The notes: generated from the letters alone by a model not told the origin. DNA of 64,000 bases from Ferrovibrio sp. (GCA_017991315.1 JAGOQS010000001.1:682001-746000); one strand, 5' to 3'. Shown: positions 13,992-22,592, counted from the first letter of the stretch. Numbers and translations: made by a program.

Positions 13992-15122
13992 ATGACCGAA
14001 CTTCCCGCACCACCCACCCCCGCCGATGCCGATCTGAAGGACTTTGCCTTCATGCCGCTCGAGGTTGGACGCCTGCTTCGGAGCAAGGCCTGGCTGATCT
14101 GCAAGCGCCGCCCAGACCTCGCCTTCTACATGCTGAACCTCTGGCTCTCGGCCTGGCACTCGGTGCCGGCGGGCTCGCTCGAGGACGATGACGACGTTTT
14201 GGCAGATATGGCGAAATGTGACCCTGCGAAGTGGGAGAAGGTGAAGAAGGACGCTCTGCGGAATTGGTACAAGGCCAGTGATGGCAATCTGTATCACCCG
14301 GTGGTGGCTGAGAAGGTCAACGAAGCATGGCAGGATAAGGCGGAATACCGCTGGAAAAAGGAAGTAGACCGCATCCGTAAGGAAAATAAGCAGCGCGCGG
14401 AAAAAGGCGAACTTCCGTTGGAATTCCCACCGAAGCCCATTCGGAATTCCGAAAGAATGGCTTCGGAATTCCAGCGGAGCGCCGATGGAATTCCAGCGGA
14501 AAACGCTCTTAAGGGAAAGGGAAAGGGAGAGGGAGAGGGAAAGGGAAAGGGAAAGGGAAAGGGAGAATCACCTACGGTGAGCGCGGGCGAGGTTTCCGAT
14601 GGAAAGCCGGATCCGTCATCGGCATCCACCAGCACCAGCCCCCTCGACCAGAACACTCCGGAGCGGCGTCTCGCGGATCGCTTCCTGGCGTTGCGCGACG
14701 AGCTCTGGCCCAACGAGGTCAGGCTTCCTTCGCCCGGGTTGACCCTGCTGAGCCAGGCCAAGGGGTTTCTCGGCGAAGAGCCGTTGCACGAGCCGCTCAT
14801 CGCCGAGGTTCTGGATCGCGGCATGCGGCAGCAGGCTGCAAACGGCCAACCGGCCCCAACCTCGCTCAAGGCCTATGGGCTTTCGATCGAGCGCGCGATT
14901 GCCAACCATCGCCAGGCGAGCAAGCCGGCAGCAGTCAATCCACGGTCGGCGCCTGCCCAGGCCGATCCCGAGCTCCTGGCCAAGCAGCGAAACCGGGCTG
15001 TGTCGCTCTTTCGCCGTGGTGTGGAGTGGAGCACCGACTTTGGCCCCGCGCCCGATCACGAGGGCTGCCTCGCGGATCACGCGGTGCTGGTCGAGCATGG
15101 CTACCGGAAGGCGGAGGCCTGA
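13992..15122 (+). CDS. DUF1376 (YdaU-like) replication initiator-like protein
   Basis: 376 residues. Residues about 15-125 match DUF1376 (FMPLEVGRLLRSKAW, AFYMLNLWLSAWHSVPAGSL, NLYHPVVAEKV), a winged-helix-like domain found in phage replication proteins. A basic helix follows, then a low-complexity GK/GE stretch (about residues 174-192) encoded by hexanucleotide repeats, and a C-terminal helical domain (RLADRFLALRDELWPNEVRL). The linker DNA contains four iterons, so I infer it binds the phage origin within its own gene, as lambda O does, and loads the DnaB-type helicase encoded immediately upstream. Confidence 0.75.
   Translation: MTELPAPPTPADADLKDFAFMPLEVGRLLRSKAWLICKRRPDLAFYMLNLWLSAWHSVPAGSLEDDDDVLADMAKCDPAKWEKVKKDALRNWYKASDGNLYHPVVAEKVNEAWQDKAEYRWKKEVDRIRKENKQRAEKGELPLEFPPKPIRNSERMASEFQRSADGIPAENALKGKGKGEGEGKGKGKGKGESPTVSAGEVSDGKPDPSSASTSTSPLDQNTPERRLADRFLALRDELWPNEVRLPSPGLTLLSQAKGFLGEEPLHEPLIAEVLDRGMRQQAANGQPAPTSLKAYGLSIERAIANHRQASKPAAVNPRSAPAQADPELLAKQRNRAVSLFRRGVEWSTDFGPAPDHEGCLADHAVLVEHGYRKAEA
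14420..14567 (+). other. putative phage replication origin: iterons plus polypurine tract
   Basis: GGAATTCC occurs four times at 14420, 14443, 14465 and 14487, spaced 23, 22 and 22 bp. The second is the centre of a 14-bp palindrome (TTCGGAATTCCGAA, 14440-14453); the third and fourth share the longer GGAATTCCAGCGGA. Sixteen bases further is a 57-nt run of purines only (14511-14567), made of nine GGGAAA/GGGAGA hexamers. Four iterons followed by a strand-asymmetric purine tract inside an initiator gene is the lambda ori layout. Confidence 0.65.
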
Positions 15123-15123
15123 C

Positions 15124-15330
15124 ATGAACGCGCAATACAGCCTCGGGCGCATGACGGGTCGCGAACCGATGTCTGCGCAGCAGTTCGAAGCCCTGAGCGC
15201 GCTCGCCTGGGAGCGGTATGGCATCCTGCTGGTGAACCCACATGATCCCCGTGCGCCCCTCACCGATCAGGAGCGGGCGGTGCTCAAGGGCTTGGGCGCC
15301 AGGCGCCACGGCAAGCGGTTCGCGCCATGA
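15124..15330 (+). CDS. small phage protein
   Basis: 68 residues from ATG 15124, one base after the previous stop. Helical, with SAQQFEALSALAWERYGILL and a basic C-terminus (LGARRHGKRFAP). No domain recognised. Stop overlaps the NusG-like start (ATGA). Confidence 0.65.
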   Translation: MNAQYSLGRMTGREPMSAQQFEALSALAWERYGILLVNPHDPRAPLTDQERAVLKGLGARRHGKRFAP

Positions 15331-15935
15331 TGCGCCCCACGCCATCCCGCCGCCCGCCAGGCCGGCCACCGAAGCCGGTGGCCCGTCCTGAGGTGCCGGA
15401 GCAGGCAAGGCCAGATGCTGGGCTGACCTGGTATGTGGTGGTGCTCAAGCCGGGTGCTGATGCGGAGAAGGCACGCCTGGGCCTGATCGCTCAGGGCTAT
15501 GCCGCGTGGTGCCCCTACGCGCTGCAGTCCCGCTACCACGCGCGCTGCCGCAGCATCGTGCTAAGGGCCTTCTGGAACCCATACCTGTTCCTGGGCGTGG
15601 CGCCCGATCAGGGTATCGATCGCGTGGCCAAGGTGCCAGCAATTGCCTCGCTGGTGCGAGACGCCAAGGGCGTGATCGTGTCGATAGAACCGGCCAAGCT
15701 CGCACATTGCTGGGATGAGCTGCAGGCCATGGGTGGCTGCTACGACCAGACGCGGGCGGGGTCGAACCGCCACCACCACGCCGATGGTACGCTGCTGCGC
15801 ATCAAGTCTGGTGCCTTCGCTGGCTTCCCCGGCCAGGTGCTCAACCACACTGGGGAAAGGCTGCGGATGCTGGTGGCGATCTTCGGTCGGCCCACCACGG
15901 TGGAGATTGACCAGTTCGAAGTCGAGCAAATGTGA
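15327..15935 (+). CDS. NusG/RfaH-like transcription (anti)termination protein
   Basis: 202 residues. A 30-residue proline-rich N-terminus precedes an NGN domain (TWYVVVLKPGADAEKARLGL, then AYLFLG-like NPYLFLGV), and a C-terminal KOW region (IKSGAFAGFPGQVLNH, RLRMLVAIFGRPTTVEIDQF). NusG paralogues bind RNA polymerase and modulate pausing and termination, often on particular operons. As the last early gene, immediately upstream of a terminator and the whole late operon, it is the probable late-gene antiterminator, in the place of lambda Q. Confidence 0.82.
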   Translation: MMRPTPSRRPPGRPPKPVARPEVPEQARPDAGLTWYVVVLKPGADAEKARLGLIAQGYAAWCPYALQSRYHARCRSIVLRAFWNPYLFLGVAPDQGIDRVAKVPAIASLVRDAKGVIVSIEPAKLAHCWDELQAMGGCYDQTRAGSNRHHHADGTLLRIKSGAFAGFPGQVLNHTGERLRMLVAIFGRPTTVEIDQFEVEQM

Positions 15936-15948
15936 ATCGTATTCTAAA

Positions 15949-16045
15949 CGCAGATCAAATCTGCGCTGTGGTTTACATGATGTGAGAAAAGCCGCGTATT
16001 TCTTGGCATTTGAAAATGGTGTTGACGAGCGCCGCGAAATGGCGC
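15949..16045 (+). promoter_or_regulatory. two hairpins before the late operon
   Basis: Hairpin 1: CGCAGAT (15949-15955) pairs with ATCTGCG (15959-15965) around a 3-base loop. Hairpin 2: GCGCC (16029-16033) pairs with GGCGC (16041-16045). Neither has a T-run. They lie between the NusG-like gene and the terminator at 16053 and could be recruitment elements comparable to the ops hairpin used by RfaH. No strong promoter is evident, although TTGGCA and TTGACG occur around 15990-16026. Confidence 0.4.
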
Positions 16046-16052
16046 AATGAGC

Positions 16053-16074
16053 ACTCAGCCGATGGCTGAGTTTT
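16053..16074 (+). terminator. intrinsic terminator upstream of late genes
   Basis: ACTCAGCC (16053-16060) pairs with GGCTGAGT (16064-16071) around GAT, followed by TTT. A second T-run occurs at 16086-16090. It separates the early operon from the packaging and structural genes and is the natural target for the NusG-like protein. Confidence 0.65.
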
Positions 16075-16130
16075 GGGCGGGGTAGTTTTTCACCCGTCCT
16101 GCGTGAGCAATCCAGCTAGGCGATCAAGAC

Positions 16131-16448
16131 ATGCCCTCAAGACCACCAACACACCGCCCTAGCGGGTGGAAGCCTGCGCCGCCGCGTCAGCCGCAGGCGA
16201 ATGATGGTTTCTACCAAAGTCCAGAGTACAAGGCCTTCCGAGCGGCTGTGCTGAAGCGTGATCGGTATCGCTGTACGGCGGCCGATTGTGAGACACCGAA
16301 CAGGGGTGCGGATGGTCGGCTGATCGCCAACCACAAGACCAGGATCACCGAAGGCGGCGCGAAGCTCGACCCTCGGAACGGCGAGACCCTATGCCCGACC
16401 TGCGATAATCGCTTTCATCGCGAAAAAGGGCGGTTTTCCAGGGCCTGA
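16131..16448 (+). CDS. HNH endonuclease
   Basis: 105 residues. The HNH core runs from YKAFRAAVLKRDRYRC through IANHKTRITEGG to LCPTCDNRFHREKGR, with zinc-binding CTAADC and CPTC pairs and the catalytic NHK. In HK97-like phages an HNH nuclease gene sits directly before the terminase genes and is needed for efficient cos cleavage by the terminase. Start ATG 16131. Confidence 0.85.
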   Translation: MPSRPPTHRPSGWKPAPPRQPQANDGFYQSPEYKAFRAAVLKRDRYRCTAADCETPNRGADGRLIANHKTRITEGGAKLDPRNGETLCPTCDNRFHREKGRFSRA

Positions 16449-16571
16449 CCCCCAGGGGGGTGAAAATCCTTGTCGCAATGGGGGCCAAACCGGCTCGGGT
16501 AGTCGCGAATCCGCCCGCAAAATTGGCGATAGGGGGGGTGGTGATCACGCCGGCCCCGATGAAAGGAAATC

Positions 16572-17102
16572 ATGATGCGCGGCCGCAAGCCTGAAGCGAC
16601 GGCGGTAAAGAAGCTCAAGGGCTTCCCCGGCAAGCGTAAGCGCAACACCAAAGAGCCGGTCCCGACCACCGGCTCGTTGTTTCAGACCCCACCCGGCTTC
16701 AACGATTATCAGGCGGCTGAGTGGCAGTTCATCATCGCGAACGCGCCGCCGGGCGTGCTCTACCGCATCGACCGTTCCGTGCTGGCGGCCTACGTGGTGG
16801 CGGTCTGCCTGCATCGCAAGGCGATGGTGGCCTTCAACGCCAAGGATTCGCTGCTGGAGGCATCGCCAAAGCAGGGCGTCCTGATGCAATCGGCCCTCAT
16901 CCCGATCATCAACAAGCAGGCTGCGTTGATCGTCAAACTCGCTTCCGAGCTTGGCTTCTCACCGGCGAGCCGGACGCGGATCGAGGCGGGCGATCCGCCT
17001 CCCGTGCCGGGCAACCATGAAGGTGATGATGCCCGCGCCGGCCAGAGTGGCGACGAATTCGACCGGTACCTCGAAAAATCCACGCGCCCAACCCAGCACT
17101 GA
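16572..17102 (+). CDS. terS: terminase small subunit, P27 family
   Basis: 176 residues. It opens with GRKPEATAVKKLKGFPGKRK and continues with a helical AAEWQFIIANAPPGVLYRID region, the layout of P27-type terminase small subunits, which recognise the phage packaging site. AAAGGA precedes ATG 16572. The last 86 bp overlap the probable start of the large subunit. The 120 bp upstream contain G-tracts and may include cos. Confidence 0.85.
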   Translation: MMRGRKPEATAVKKLKGFPGKRKRNTKEPVPTTGSLFQTPPGFNDYQAAEWQFIIANAPPGVLYRIDRSVLAAYVVAVCLHRKAMVAFNAKDSLLEASPKQGVLMQSALIPIINKQAALIVKLASELGFSPASRTRIEAGDPPPVPGNHEGDDARAGQSGDEFDRYLEKSTRPTQH

Positions 17103-18789
17103 TCGCCGGCGTCGGCTTTGGGTCGAGCAGGATCCGGTTCGGGATTACGCGGAGAAGGTCTTAGCCGGCAAGATCCTCGCCGGCCGTTTTGTGAAGCTGG
17201 CCTGCCAGCGTCACCTGCGGGATATCGAGGAAGGCCACAAGCGCGGCCTGCACTGGGATCTCGCGGCAGCCCGTCACGGCATCGGCTTTTACGGCTATCT
17301 GCGGCACGGCAAGGGCGAGTTCGCCGGCAAGCCGTTCCAGCTTGAGCCCTGGCAGCAATTCTATGTGGGCTGCGCCTTCGGGTGGAAGCGCGAGGACGGT
17401 TTCCGACGCTTCACCACCGCCCTGCTGGTGGTAGGGAAGAAGAACGGCAAGTCCACGCTGTTGGCTGGTTCAGCGCTGTATTGCTTCGTGGCCGATGGCG
17501 AGAAGGGAGCCGAGGTCTATGCGGCAGCGACCAAGAAGGACCAGGCCAAGCTGGTCTTCGACGAAGCCAAACGGATGGTTCGCGGCTCTCTGCCGCTCAA
17601 AAGCCGCATCCGCGTGCTGAAAAACAACATGTCGGTGGCAGCGACCTACTCGAAGTTCGAGCCGCTAAGTGCCGATGCCGATGCCGCCGACGGCATCAAC
17701 CCGAGTTTCGTATCGGTCGACGAGCTGCACCGCCACAAGACCCGCGCGCTGCTCGATCTCATGGCCGAGGGCAGCGGTGCCCGCGAGCAGCCGTTCCTGA
17801 TGATCATCACGACCGGCGGCGATGATAATCCGGAATCGCCCTACAACACCGAACTCGACCACGCCAAGGATGTGCTCGAGGGCACGGTCGAGGACGACAG
17901 CTACTTCGCGCTGCTCTATCTGCTCGATAAGGGCGACGACTGGCGCGATCCGAAGAACTGGATCAAGGCCAACCCGAATCTCGGTGTCTCGGTCAAGCTC
18001 CAGGATATGAAGAACCGCATCGTGAAGGCGAAGAACTCGCCCAGCGCGGCCTCGAACTTTAAGCGCCTGCGGCTGAACATCAACCAGTCCGAGGCCCAGC
18101 GGGCCATCGACATGGAGAAGTGGGCGGCTTGTTCCCGACAGGCTATCGACTTCGATGCTCTGGTCGGTCGCCGGTGCTGCACTGCCATCGATTTGTCGTC
18201 GAAGATCGATATCACGGCCCAGGCCAACGTGTTTCCGCCCGATCCTGGTGAGAATCAATACCGGGTCCAGATGCGGTTCTGGATGCCGGAAGAGAACATC
18301 GAGGAGGCCGAGCGGCGCGACAAGGTCCCATATCGCCGCTGGGTCGAGCAGGGCTGGATCGAGGCTACGCCCGGCAACGTCGTCGACCAGGAGGCCATGT
18401 ACCTGGCCCTGCAGGAAGATCGGCGCCTTTACCGGATCGAAGACATCGCTTTCGACCCTTACAACGCCACGCATCTCAGCACGCGGCTGATGGATAGCGG
18501 GCTGCCGGTGGTGGAGTTTCCACAAACCATCCGGACCTACAACGAGCCGACCAAGCGGCTCCTCGAACTCATCGTCGCCGGTCAGTTCGATCATGGCAAT
18601 AACCCGGTGCTCAACTGGATGGCAGGCAGCATGAAGGTCATTGCCGACACCAAGGAGAACATGATGCCTTCGAAGAAGCATTCGCGGCGCCGCATCGACG
18701 GTATCACGGCCTGCATCATGGGGGTGGGGCGCGTAATGGCGGCCGGTGAGAACACGCTGCCGGATAATTTCGGCGTCCGGGTCATCTGA
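17017..18789 (+). CDS. terL: terminase large subunit
   Basis: About 590 residues. ATPase domain: LLVVGKKNGKST (Walker A, about 139-147), FVSVDELH (Walker B, about 234) and FLMIITTGGDD (coupling motif). Nuclease domain: AIDLSSKIDIT (Asp about 390), IAFDPYNATHL and a late DGITACIMG, the three acidic ligands. It drives DNA into the prohead and cuts it (Terminase_1 family). The start is uncertain; ATG 17017, 17026 and 17029 all lie inside terS. Confidence 0.92.
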   Translation: MKVMMPAPARVATNSTGTSKNPRAQPSTDRRRRLWVEQDPVRDYAEKVLAGKILAGRFVKLACQRHLRDIEEGHKRGLHWDLAAARHGIGFYGYLRHGKGEFAGKPFQLEPWQQFYVGCAFGWKREDGFRRFTTALLVVGKKNGKSTLLAGSALYCFVADGEKGAEVYAAATKKDQAKLVFDEAKRMVRGSLPLKSRIRVLKNNMSVAATYSKFEPLSADADAADGINPSFVSVDELHRHKTRALLDLMAEGSGAREQPFLMIITTGGDDNPESPYNTELDHAKDVLEGTVEDDSYFALLYLLDKGDDWRDPKNWIKANPNLGVSVKLQDMKNRIVKAKNSPSAASNFKRLRLNINQSEAQRAIDMEKWAACSRQAIDFDALVGRRCCTAIDLSSKIDITAQANVFPPDPGENQYRVQMRFWMPEENIEEAERRDKVPYRRWVEQGWIEATPGNVVDQEAMYLALQEDRRLYRIEDIAFDPYNATHLSTRLMDSGLPVVEFPQTIRTYNEPTKRLLELIVAGQFDHGNNPVLNWMAGSMKVIADTKENMMPSKKHSRRRIDGITACIMGVGRVMAAGENTLPDNFGVRVI

Positions 18790-18965
18790 TGGCCAAGCCG
18801 CGTGTCGAGTTCATGATCGAAGTCGTCCGCATCGTGGCGGCTTTAGCCGGCCTGGCGCTGATCGGCTACGGGGCATGGCTCGCCTATGAGCCGGCTGGAT
18901 ACTTCATCCCAGGTGCCGTCCTGTTCGCCGCCTCTGCTATCGGCGCCCTCAGGAATCGCCCGTGA
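18789..18965 (+). CDS. small two-segment membrane protein
   Basis: 58 residues starting MAKPRVEFMIEVVR. Two hydrophobic segments (IVAALAGLALIGYGAWLAYE and YFIPGAVLFAASAIGAL) and a short basic end. The start shares one base with the terL stop (TGATG) and the stop overlaps the portal GTG. Small membrane proteins in this position occur in several HK97-like phages; function unknown. Confidence 0.65.
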   Translation: MAKPRVEFMIEVVRIVAALAGLALIGYGAWLAYEPAGYFIPGAVLFAASAIGALRNRP

Positions 18966-20242
18966 GCTTCTTGGCACGCTTTCTCGGCGGGCCCATGGCC
19001 TCCGCTGACGTCAGCGGCACCGGTGCGCCTGAGCAATGGCTCGTCGACATCTTCGGCGGCATGGTTACGGCCTCGGGCTTTCGGGTCTCGGTCAGGGATG
19101 CGCGTTCAGTCCCCGGTATCCAGGCCTGTATCCGGGTCTTCGGTGATGATCTCAGCAAGGTGCCGCTGGCGCTCTATCGGCGCAAGCGCGGTGGCGGCCG
19201 CGAGGTTGCAGATTACAAGCCGCAGCACAAGTTGGTGAAGTTCGGGCCGGCGCCTTGGCTCTCCAGCCACCGCTGGCGCCGCGTGCTCTGGGATGCCTGC
19301 CTGGCGCATGGCAATGCCTTCTCCAAGGTGGTCCGCAACGGCATGGGTGTGCCGATCCGGTGCTCGAACACAGCCATCGGCGCGGTGTCGGTGCGATGGA
19401 CCGCAGAGGGCGAGCCGTTCTTCGATTTCACGTCGCGCAGCAATCAGCTGCGCGGCCTGACCTACATGGACATGATCCATCTCGCCTACCAGGAGACATC
19501 GGACGGCGTGCCGGACGGTGGATCAATCGGGGTGTCGCCGATCATGCTGCACCGCGAAGCCGTGGCGCTGAGCATAGCCACCGAGCGGTTCGCGGCTTCG
19601 TTCTTCCGCAACGGCGCCAAGCCCAGCCTGGCGCTGGAGACCGAAAAGAGTATGAACGACGAGGTCTTCAACCGCCTCAGGCAGCAGGTCGAGGCCAATT
19701 ATTCCGGCCTGCCCAATATGCACAAAGTGATGATCCTTGAGATGGGGTTGAAGCTCAAGCAGATCAGCTCGACCAACGTCGATAGTCAGCTTACCGAGAT
19801 TCGCAAGGAACAGGCGGTCCAGCATTGCATCATGTACGGCATGCCGCCGCACAAGATCGGCATCCTGGATCGCGCGACCAACAACAACATCGAGCACCAG
19901 GGAATCGATTACGTCACCGGCCCGGTCTCTTCGAAAGCCAAGGCACTCGAGGAAGCCTTGAATCTCTCGCTGCTTACCGATGTCGAGCGTGAGGAATTCT
20001 ACTTCGAGCACAATCTTGATGCGCTGCACCGCGGCGATCTGCTGTCCCGCTACCGCGCTTATGCCATTGGTCGCCAGTGGGGCTGGCTGAATGTCGACGA
20101 GATCCGGGACTACGAGAACCGCAACCCGCTGCCCGACGATGCAGGGAAGACCTACCTGCAACCGCTGAACATGACCAAGCCTGGCGCGGGATCCAAAGAC
20201 GATACTCCCGACGATGCCCGGGACGACGACAAGAAGGATTGA
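18962..20242 (+). CDS. portal protein, HK97 family
   Basis: 426 residues from GTG 18962 (MSFLARFLGGPMAS). Characteristic stretches are VRDARSVPGIQACIRVFGDD, LVKFGPAPWLSSHRWRRVLW, HGNAFSKVVRNG, and GISPIMLHREA-like GVSPIMLHREAVAL. The protein forms the dodecameric vertex ring through which DNA enters. The acidic tail (DDTPDDARDDDKKD) is unusual but harmless. Coupled to the small membrane gene and followed at once by the protease. Confidence 0.93.
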   Translation: MSFLARFLGGPMASADVSGTGAPEQWLVDIFGGMVTASGFRVSVRDARSVPGIQACIRVFGDDLSKVPLALYRRKRGGGREVADYKPQHKLVKFGPAPWLSSHRWRRVLWDACLAHGNAFSKVVRNGMGVPIRCSNTAIGAVSVRWTAEGEPFFDFTSRSNQLRGLTYMDMIHLAYQETSDGVPDGGSIGVSPIMLHREAVALSIATERFAASFFRNGAKPSLALETEKSMNDEVFNRLRQQVEANYSGLPNMHKVMILEMGLKLKQISSTNVDSQLTEIRKEQAVQHCIMYGMPPHKIGILDRATNNNIEHQGIDYVTGPVSSKAKALEEALNLSLLTDVEREEFYFEHNLDALHRGDLLSRYRAYAIGRQWGWLNVDEIRDYENRNPLPDDAGKTYLQPLNMTKPGAGSKDDTPDDARDDDKKD

Positions 20243-20245
20243 TGC

Positions 20246-21148
20246 ATGACCATCCTCCAAGCCATCACCGCCGAGCCCTGGGCCATCATGCCGAGCTACC
20301 TGCATGTGATCGCTGCTTTGGCGCAGCGCGACCATGCATCACCGGCGCTGCGCGAACACCAGGAATGGAGCCGGCGCGATGGCGAGACGTTGCTGCAATC
20401 CATGGCCTCAGCGGTCACGGGGCGCCGCATGGAGGGGGCGCGCTATGCCATGGTCACCGATCAGGGTGTGGCGATCATCCCCGTCTATGGCCCGATCTTC
20501 CCGCGCGCCAATATCATCACAGAGTATTCCGGTGGCGCCTCTGCCCAGATGCTGCAGGCCGATTACCGCCTGGCCCTCAATCACAATGAGGTTGAGGCCG
20601 TACTCTGGGTCTTCGATACCCCTGGCGGTGCCGCATCCGGTGTCAACGCCCTGGCTGATGCTATTCATGCCGGTGCGGCCAAGAAGCGTACCGAGGCTTA
20701 TGTCGCGGGTGCGGCCGCGTCGGCTGGTTACTGGCTGGCCTCGCAGGCCAAGCGCATCAGCGCCGAACGCACCGGCATGGTGGGCTCCATCGGTGTCGTG
20801 GCGGCGGTGCCGAAGCAGGTCGAGGCCGGCAACGATGGCGTGATGACGGTCGAGATCGTGTCGTCGAACGCCCCGAACAAGCGTCCTGATCCGACGACCG
20901 ACGATGGCAAGCAGCAGATCCGCACCATGCTTGACGCCATCGAGGCACAATTCATCGCCGATGTGGCGCGCGGCCGCGGCGTGAAAACCGAGCGCGTCAT
21001 TGAGGCCTATGGCCAGGGCGGCATGCTGATCGGCTCGGACGCCGTGGCGGCTGGCATGATCGACAAGATTCAGAGTTTCGAGGCGTGCTTCGACGAAATC
21101 GCCCAGGCCGTGAGTTCGGCCCGGCGCGTGAAGAAGCTAGCCCGCTAA
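20246..21148 (+). CDS. prohead protease, S49 (lambda C / SppA-like)
   Basis: 300 residues. VAIIPVYGPI opens the protease fold, FDTPGGAASGVNALAD follows, then GAAASAGYWLAS with catalytic Ser159 and SSNAPNKRPD with Lys212; the 53-residue distance fits the S49 Ser/Lys dyad. It processes the scaffold and capsid during prohead maturation. No separate scaffold gene is visible; the capsid protein carries its own delta-like N-terminus. Confidence 0.9.
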   Translation: MTILQAITAEPWAIMPSYLHVIAALAQRDHASPALREHQEWSRRDGETLLQSMASAVTGRRMEGARYAMVTDQGVAIIPVYGPIFPRANIITEYSGGASAQMLQADYRLALNHNEVEAVLWVFDTPGGAASGVNALADAIHAGAAKKRTEAYVAGAAASAGYWLASQAKRISAERTGMVGSIGVVAAVPKQVEAGNDGVMTVEIVSSNAPNKRPDPTTDDGKQQIRTMLDAIEAQFIADVARGRGVKTERVIEAYGQGGMLIGSDAVAAGMIDKIQSFEACFDEIAQAVSSARRVKKLAR

Positions 21149-21213
21149 GCATTCCCGGCGAGGGCTGGGATTACCTGGGCGCGCGGCGCCCATTCATCTC
21201 CATGGAGGTTCAG

Positions 21214-22575
21214 ATGGACATCAATGCCCTTCGCCAGGCCCGGGCGAAGCTCTTCGAGCAGCTGCAGGCCCTGCAGGCGCGCGTCAGCGGCGAAAACCGC
21301 GCCATGACCGAGGCCGAGCAGAAGGAATTCGACGAGCTCGAAGCCAAGATCAACCAGATGGACGCGCAGGTCCGCAATGAGGAGCGCATCACTGCTCTGC
21401 GCGGCCAATCGGCCGTCCCGGCGGCCGGCAATTCCAACGTCGGCGCCCGTCCTGTTGCCGCCCCGGCGGTTCTCGACGGTGAACGCCTCACCGTAGCTGA
21501 GCAGCAGGTCATGGATTCTCGCGGTGATCTGCGTGCCGACGCGCCCGGCATTGCCGCCGTTCGCATGATGCGTGCCGTCACTTTCGCCCGCGGCGACATC
21601 GACCGTGCCGCCGCCTTCGCCGAACATGTTTTCGGCGCAGGCGATCCCGCTACGCTGGAACTGCAGGCCGCCATGCAGAGCAACGATTTCGGCTCTGGCG
21701 GCGCCCTGGTGCCGGAGCGCTTTACGGCCGAGCTTATCCCCTTGCTGCGCCCCCTCACGGTGATCCGCCGCAATGCCATGACCCGGCCTTTGGTTGGTGG
21801 CAGCGACAGCCAGCCGGTCGCCATGTCCGGCACTACCGCTGCCTATGTTGGTGAGAGCGAGGACTCACCCACCAGTGAGGCCGCCTTCGGCAATGTCCGC
21901 TTCACCGAACGCAACATGCGCGTGCTGTTGCCGGTGTCGAACAAGCTGATCCGCAATGCCTCTCTGGCGGTGGATGGCATGCTCCGCACTATGCTGCTGC
22001 GGGATATGGCCGTCGGTGAGGATCTCTATTTCCTGCGCGGCGACGGCATTGGCCCGCGTGTAAAGGGCATCCGGTTCCAGGCGAAGAACGTGATCCCGAC
22101 CAATGCCACGGTCAACCTTGCCAACATCGAGACTGATGTTCGCGCCATGGAACTGGCCCTGCTCAACGCCAACGTGCCGATCTCTTCGGCACGCTGGCTG
22201 ATGGCGCCGCGGGCATTCACCTACCTGCGTGATCTGCGTGACGGCAATGGCAATCTGGTCTTCCCGTCCCTGTCGAATGCCAATCCGACCTGGAAGGGCT
22301 ATCCCGTCGACATGACCACGCAGATTCCGTCCAATCTCGGTGGCAGTGGCAACGAGTCCGAAATCTACCTCGTGGCTTTCGACTACGTCTGGATTGCGGA
22401 TGCCTTCACCATCCGCATCGATGCCAGTGAATCGGCCAGCTACAAGGTCGGCAATGCGATGGTTTCGGCCTTCTCGACGGACCAGACCCTGATCCGCGCC
22501 ATGGTCGGTCATGACATGCAGCTCAGCCGCCCCGAGGCCGTCGCGGTCGGCACTGCTTTGAAGTGGGGTAACTAG
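21214..22575 (+). CDS. major capsid protein, HK97 fold
   Basis: 453 residues from ATG 21214, which follows GGAGG. Residues 1-70 form a coiled coil (LRQARAKLFEQLQALQARVS, EAEQKEFDELEAKINQMDAQ), equivalent to the HK97 delta domain. The fold signature begins at SNDFGSGGALVPERFTAELI and continues with MRVLLPVSNKLIRNAS and AFTYLRDLRDGNGNLVFPSL. The S49 protease should remove the delta domain. A GC-rich hairpin follows the gene. Confidence 0.94.
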   Translation: MDINALRQARAKLFEQLQALQARVSGENRAMTEAEQKEFDELEAKINQMDAQVRNEERITALRGQSAVPAAGNSNVGARPVAAPAVLDGERLTVAEQQVMDSRGDLRADAPGIAAVRMMRAVTFARGDIDRAAAFAEHVFGAGDPATLELQAAMQSNDFGSGGALVPERFTAELIPLLRPLTVIRRNAMTRPLVGGSDSQPVAMSGTTAAYVGESEDSPTSEAAFGNVRFTERNMRVLLPVSNKLIRNASLAVDGMLRTMLLRDMAVGEDLYFLRGDGIGPRVKGIRFQAKNVIPTNATVNLANIETDVRAMELALLNANVPISSARWLMAPRAFTYLRDLRDGNGNLVFPSLSNANPTWKGYPVDMTTQIPSNLGGSGNESEIYLVAFDYVWIADAFTIRIDASESASYKVGNAMVSAFSTDQTLIRAMVGHDMQLSRPEAVAVGTALKWGN

Positions 22576-22592
22576 CCCACTCACCAAAGGTG

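Noticed and set aside
14511-14567. CRISPR or other spaced repeat array
   Set aside because: Units are contiguous 6-mers within a coding frame, with no spacers; simple-sequence repeat. No CRISPR array was seen anywhere in the window.
15715-16050. 111-codon plus-strand frame overlapping the NusG-like gene end
   Set aside because: Out of frame with the NusG-like gene, low-complexity start and no ribosome site; crosses the hairpin region.
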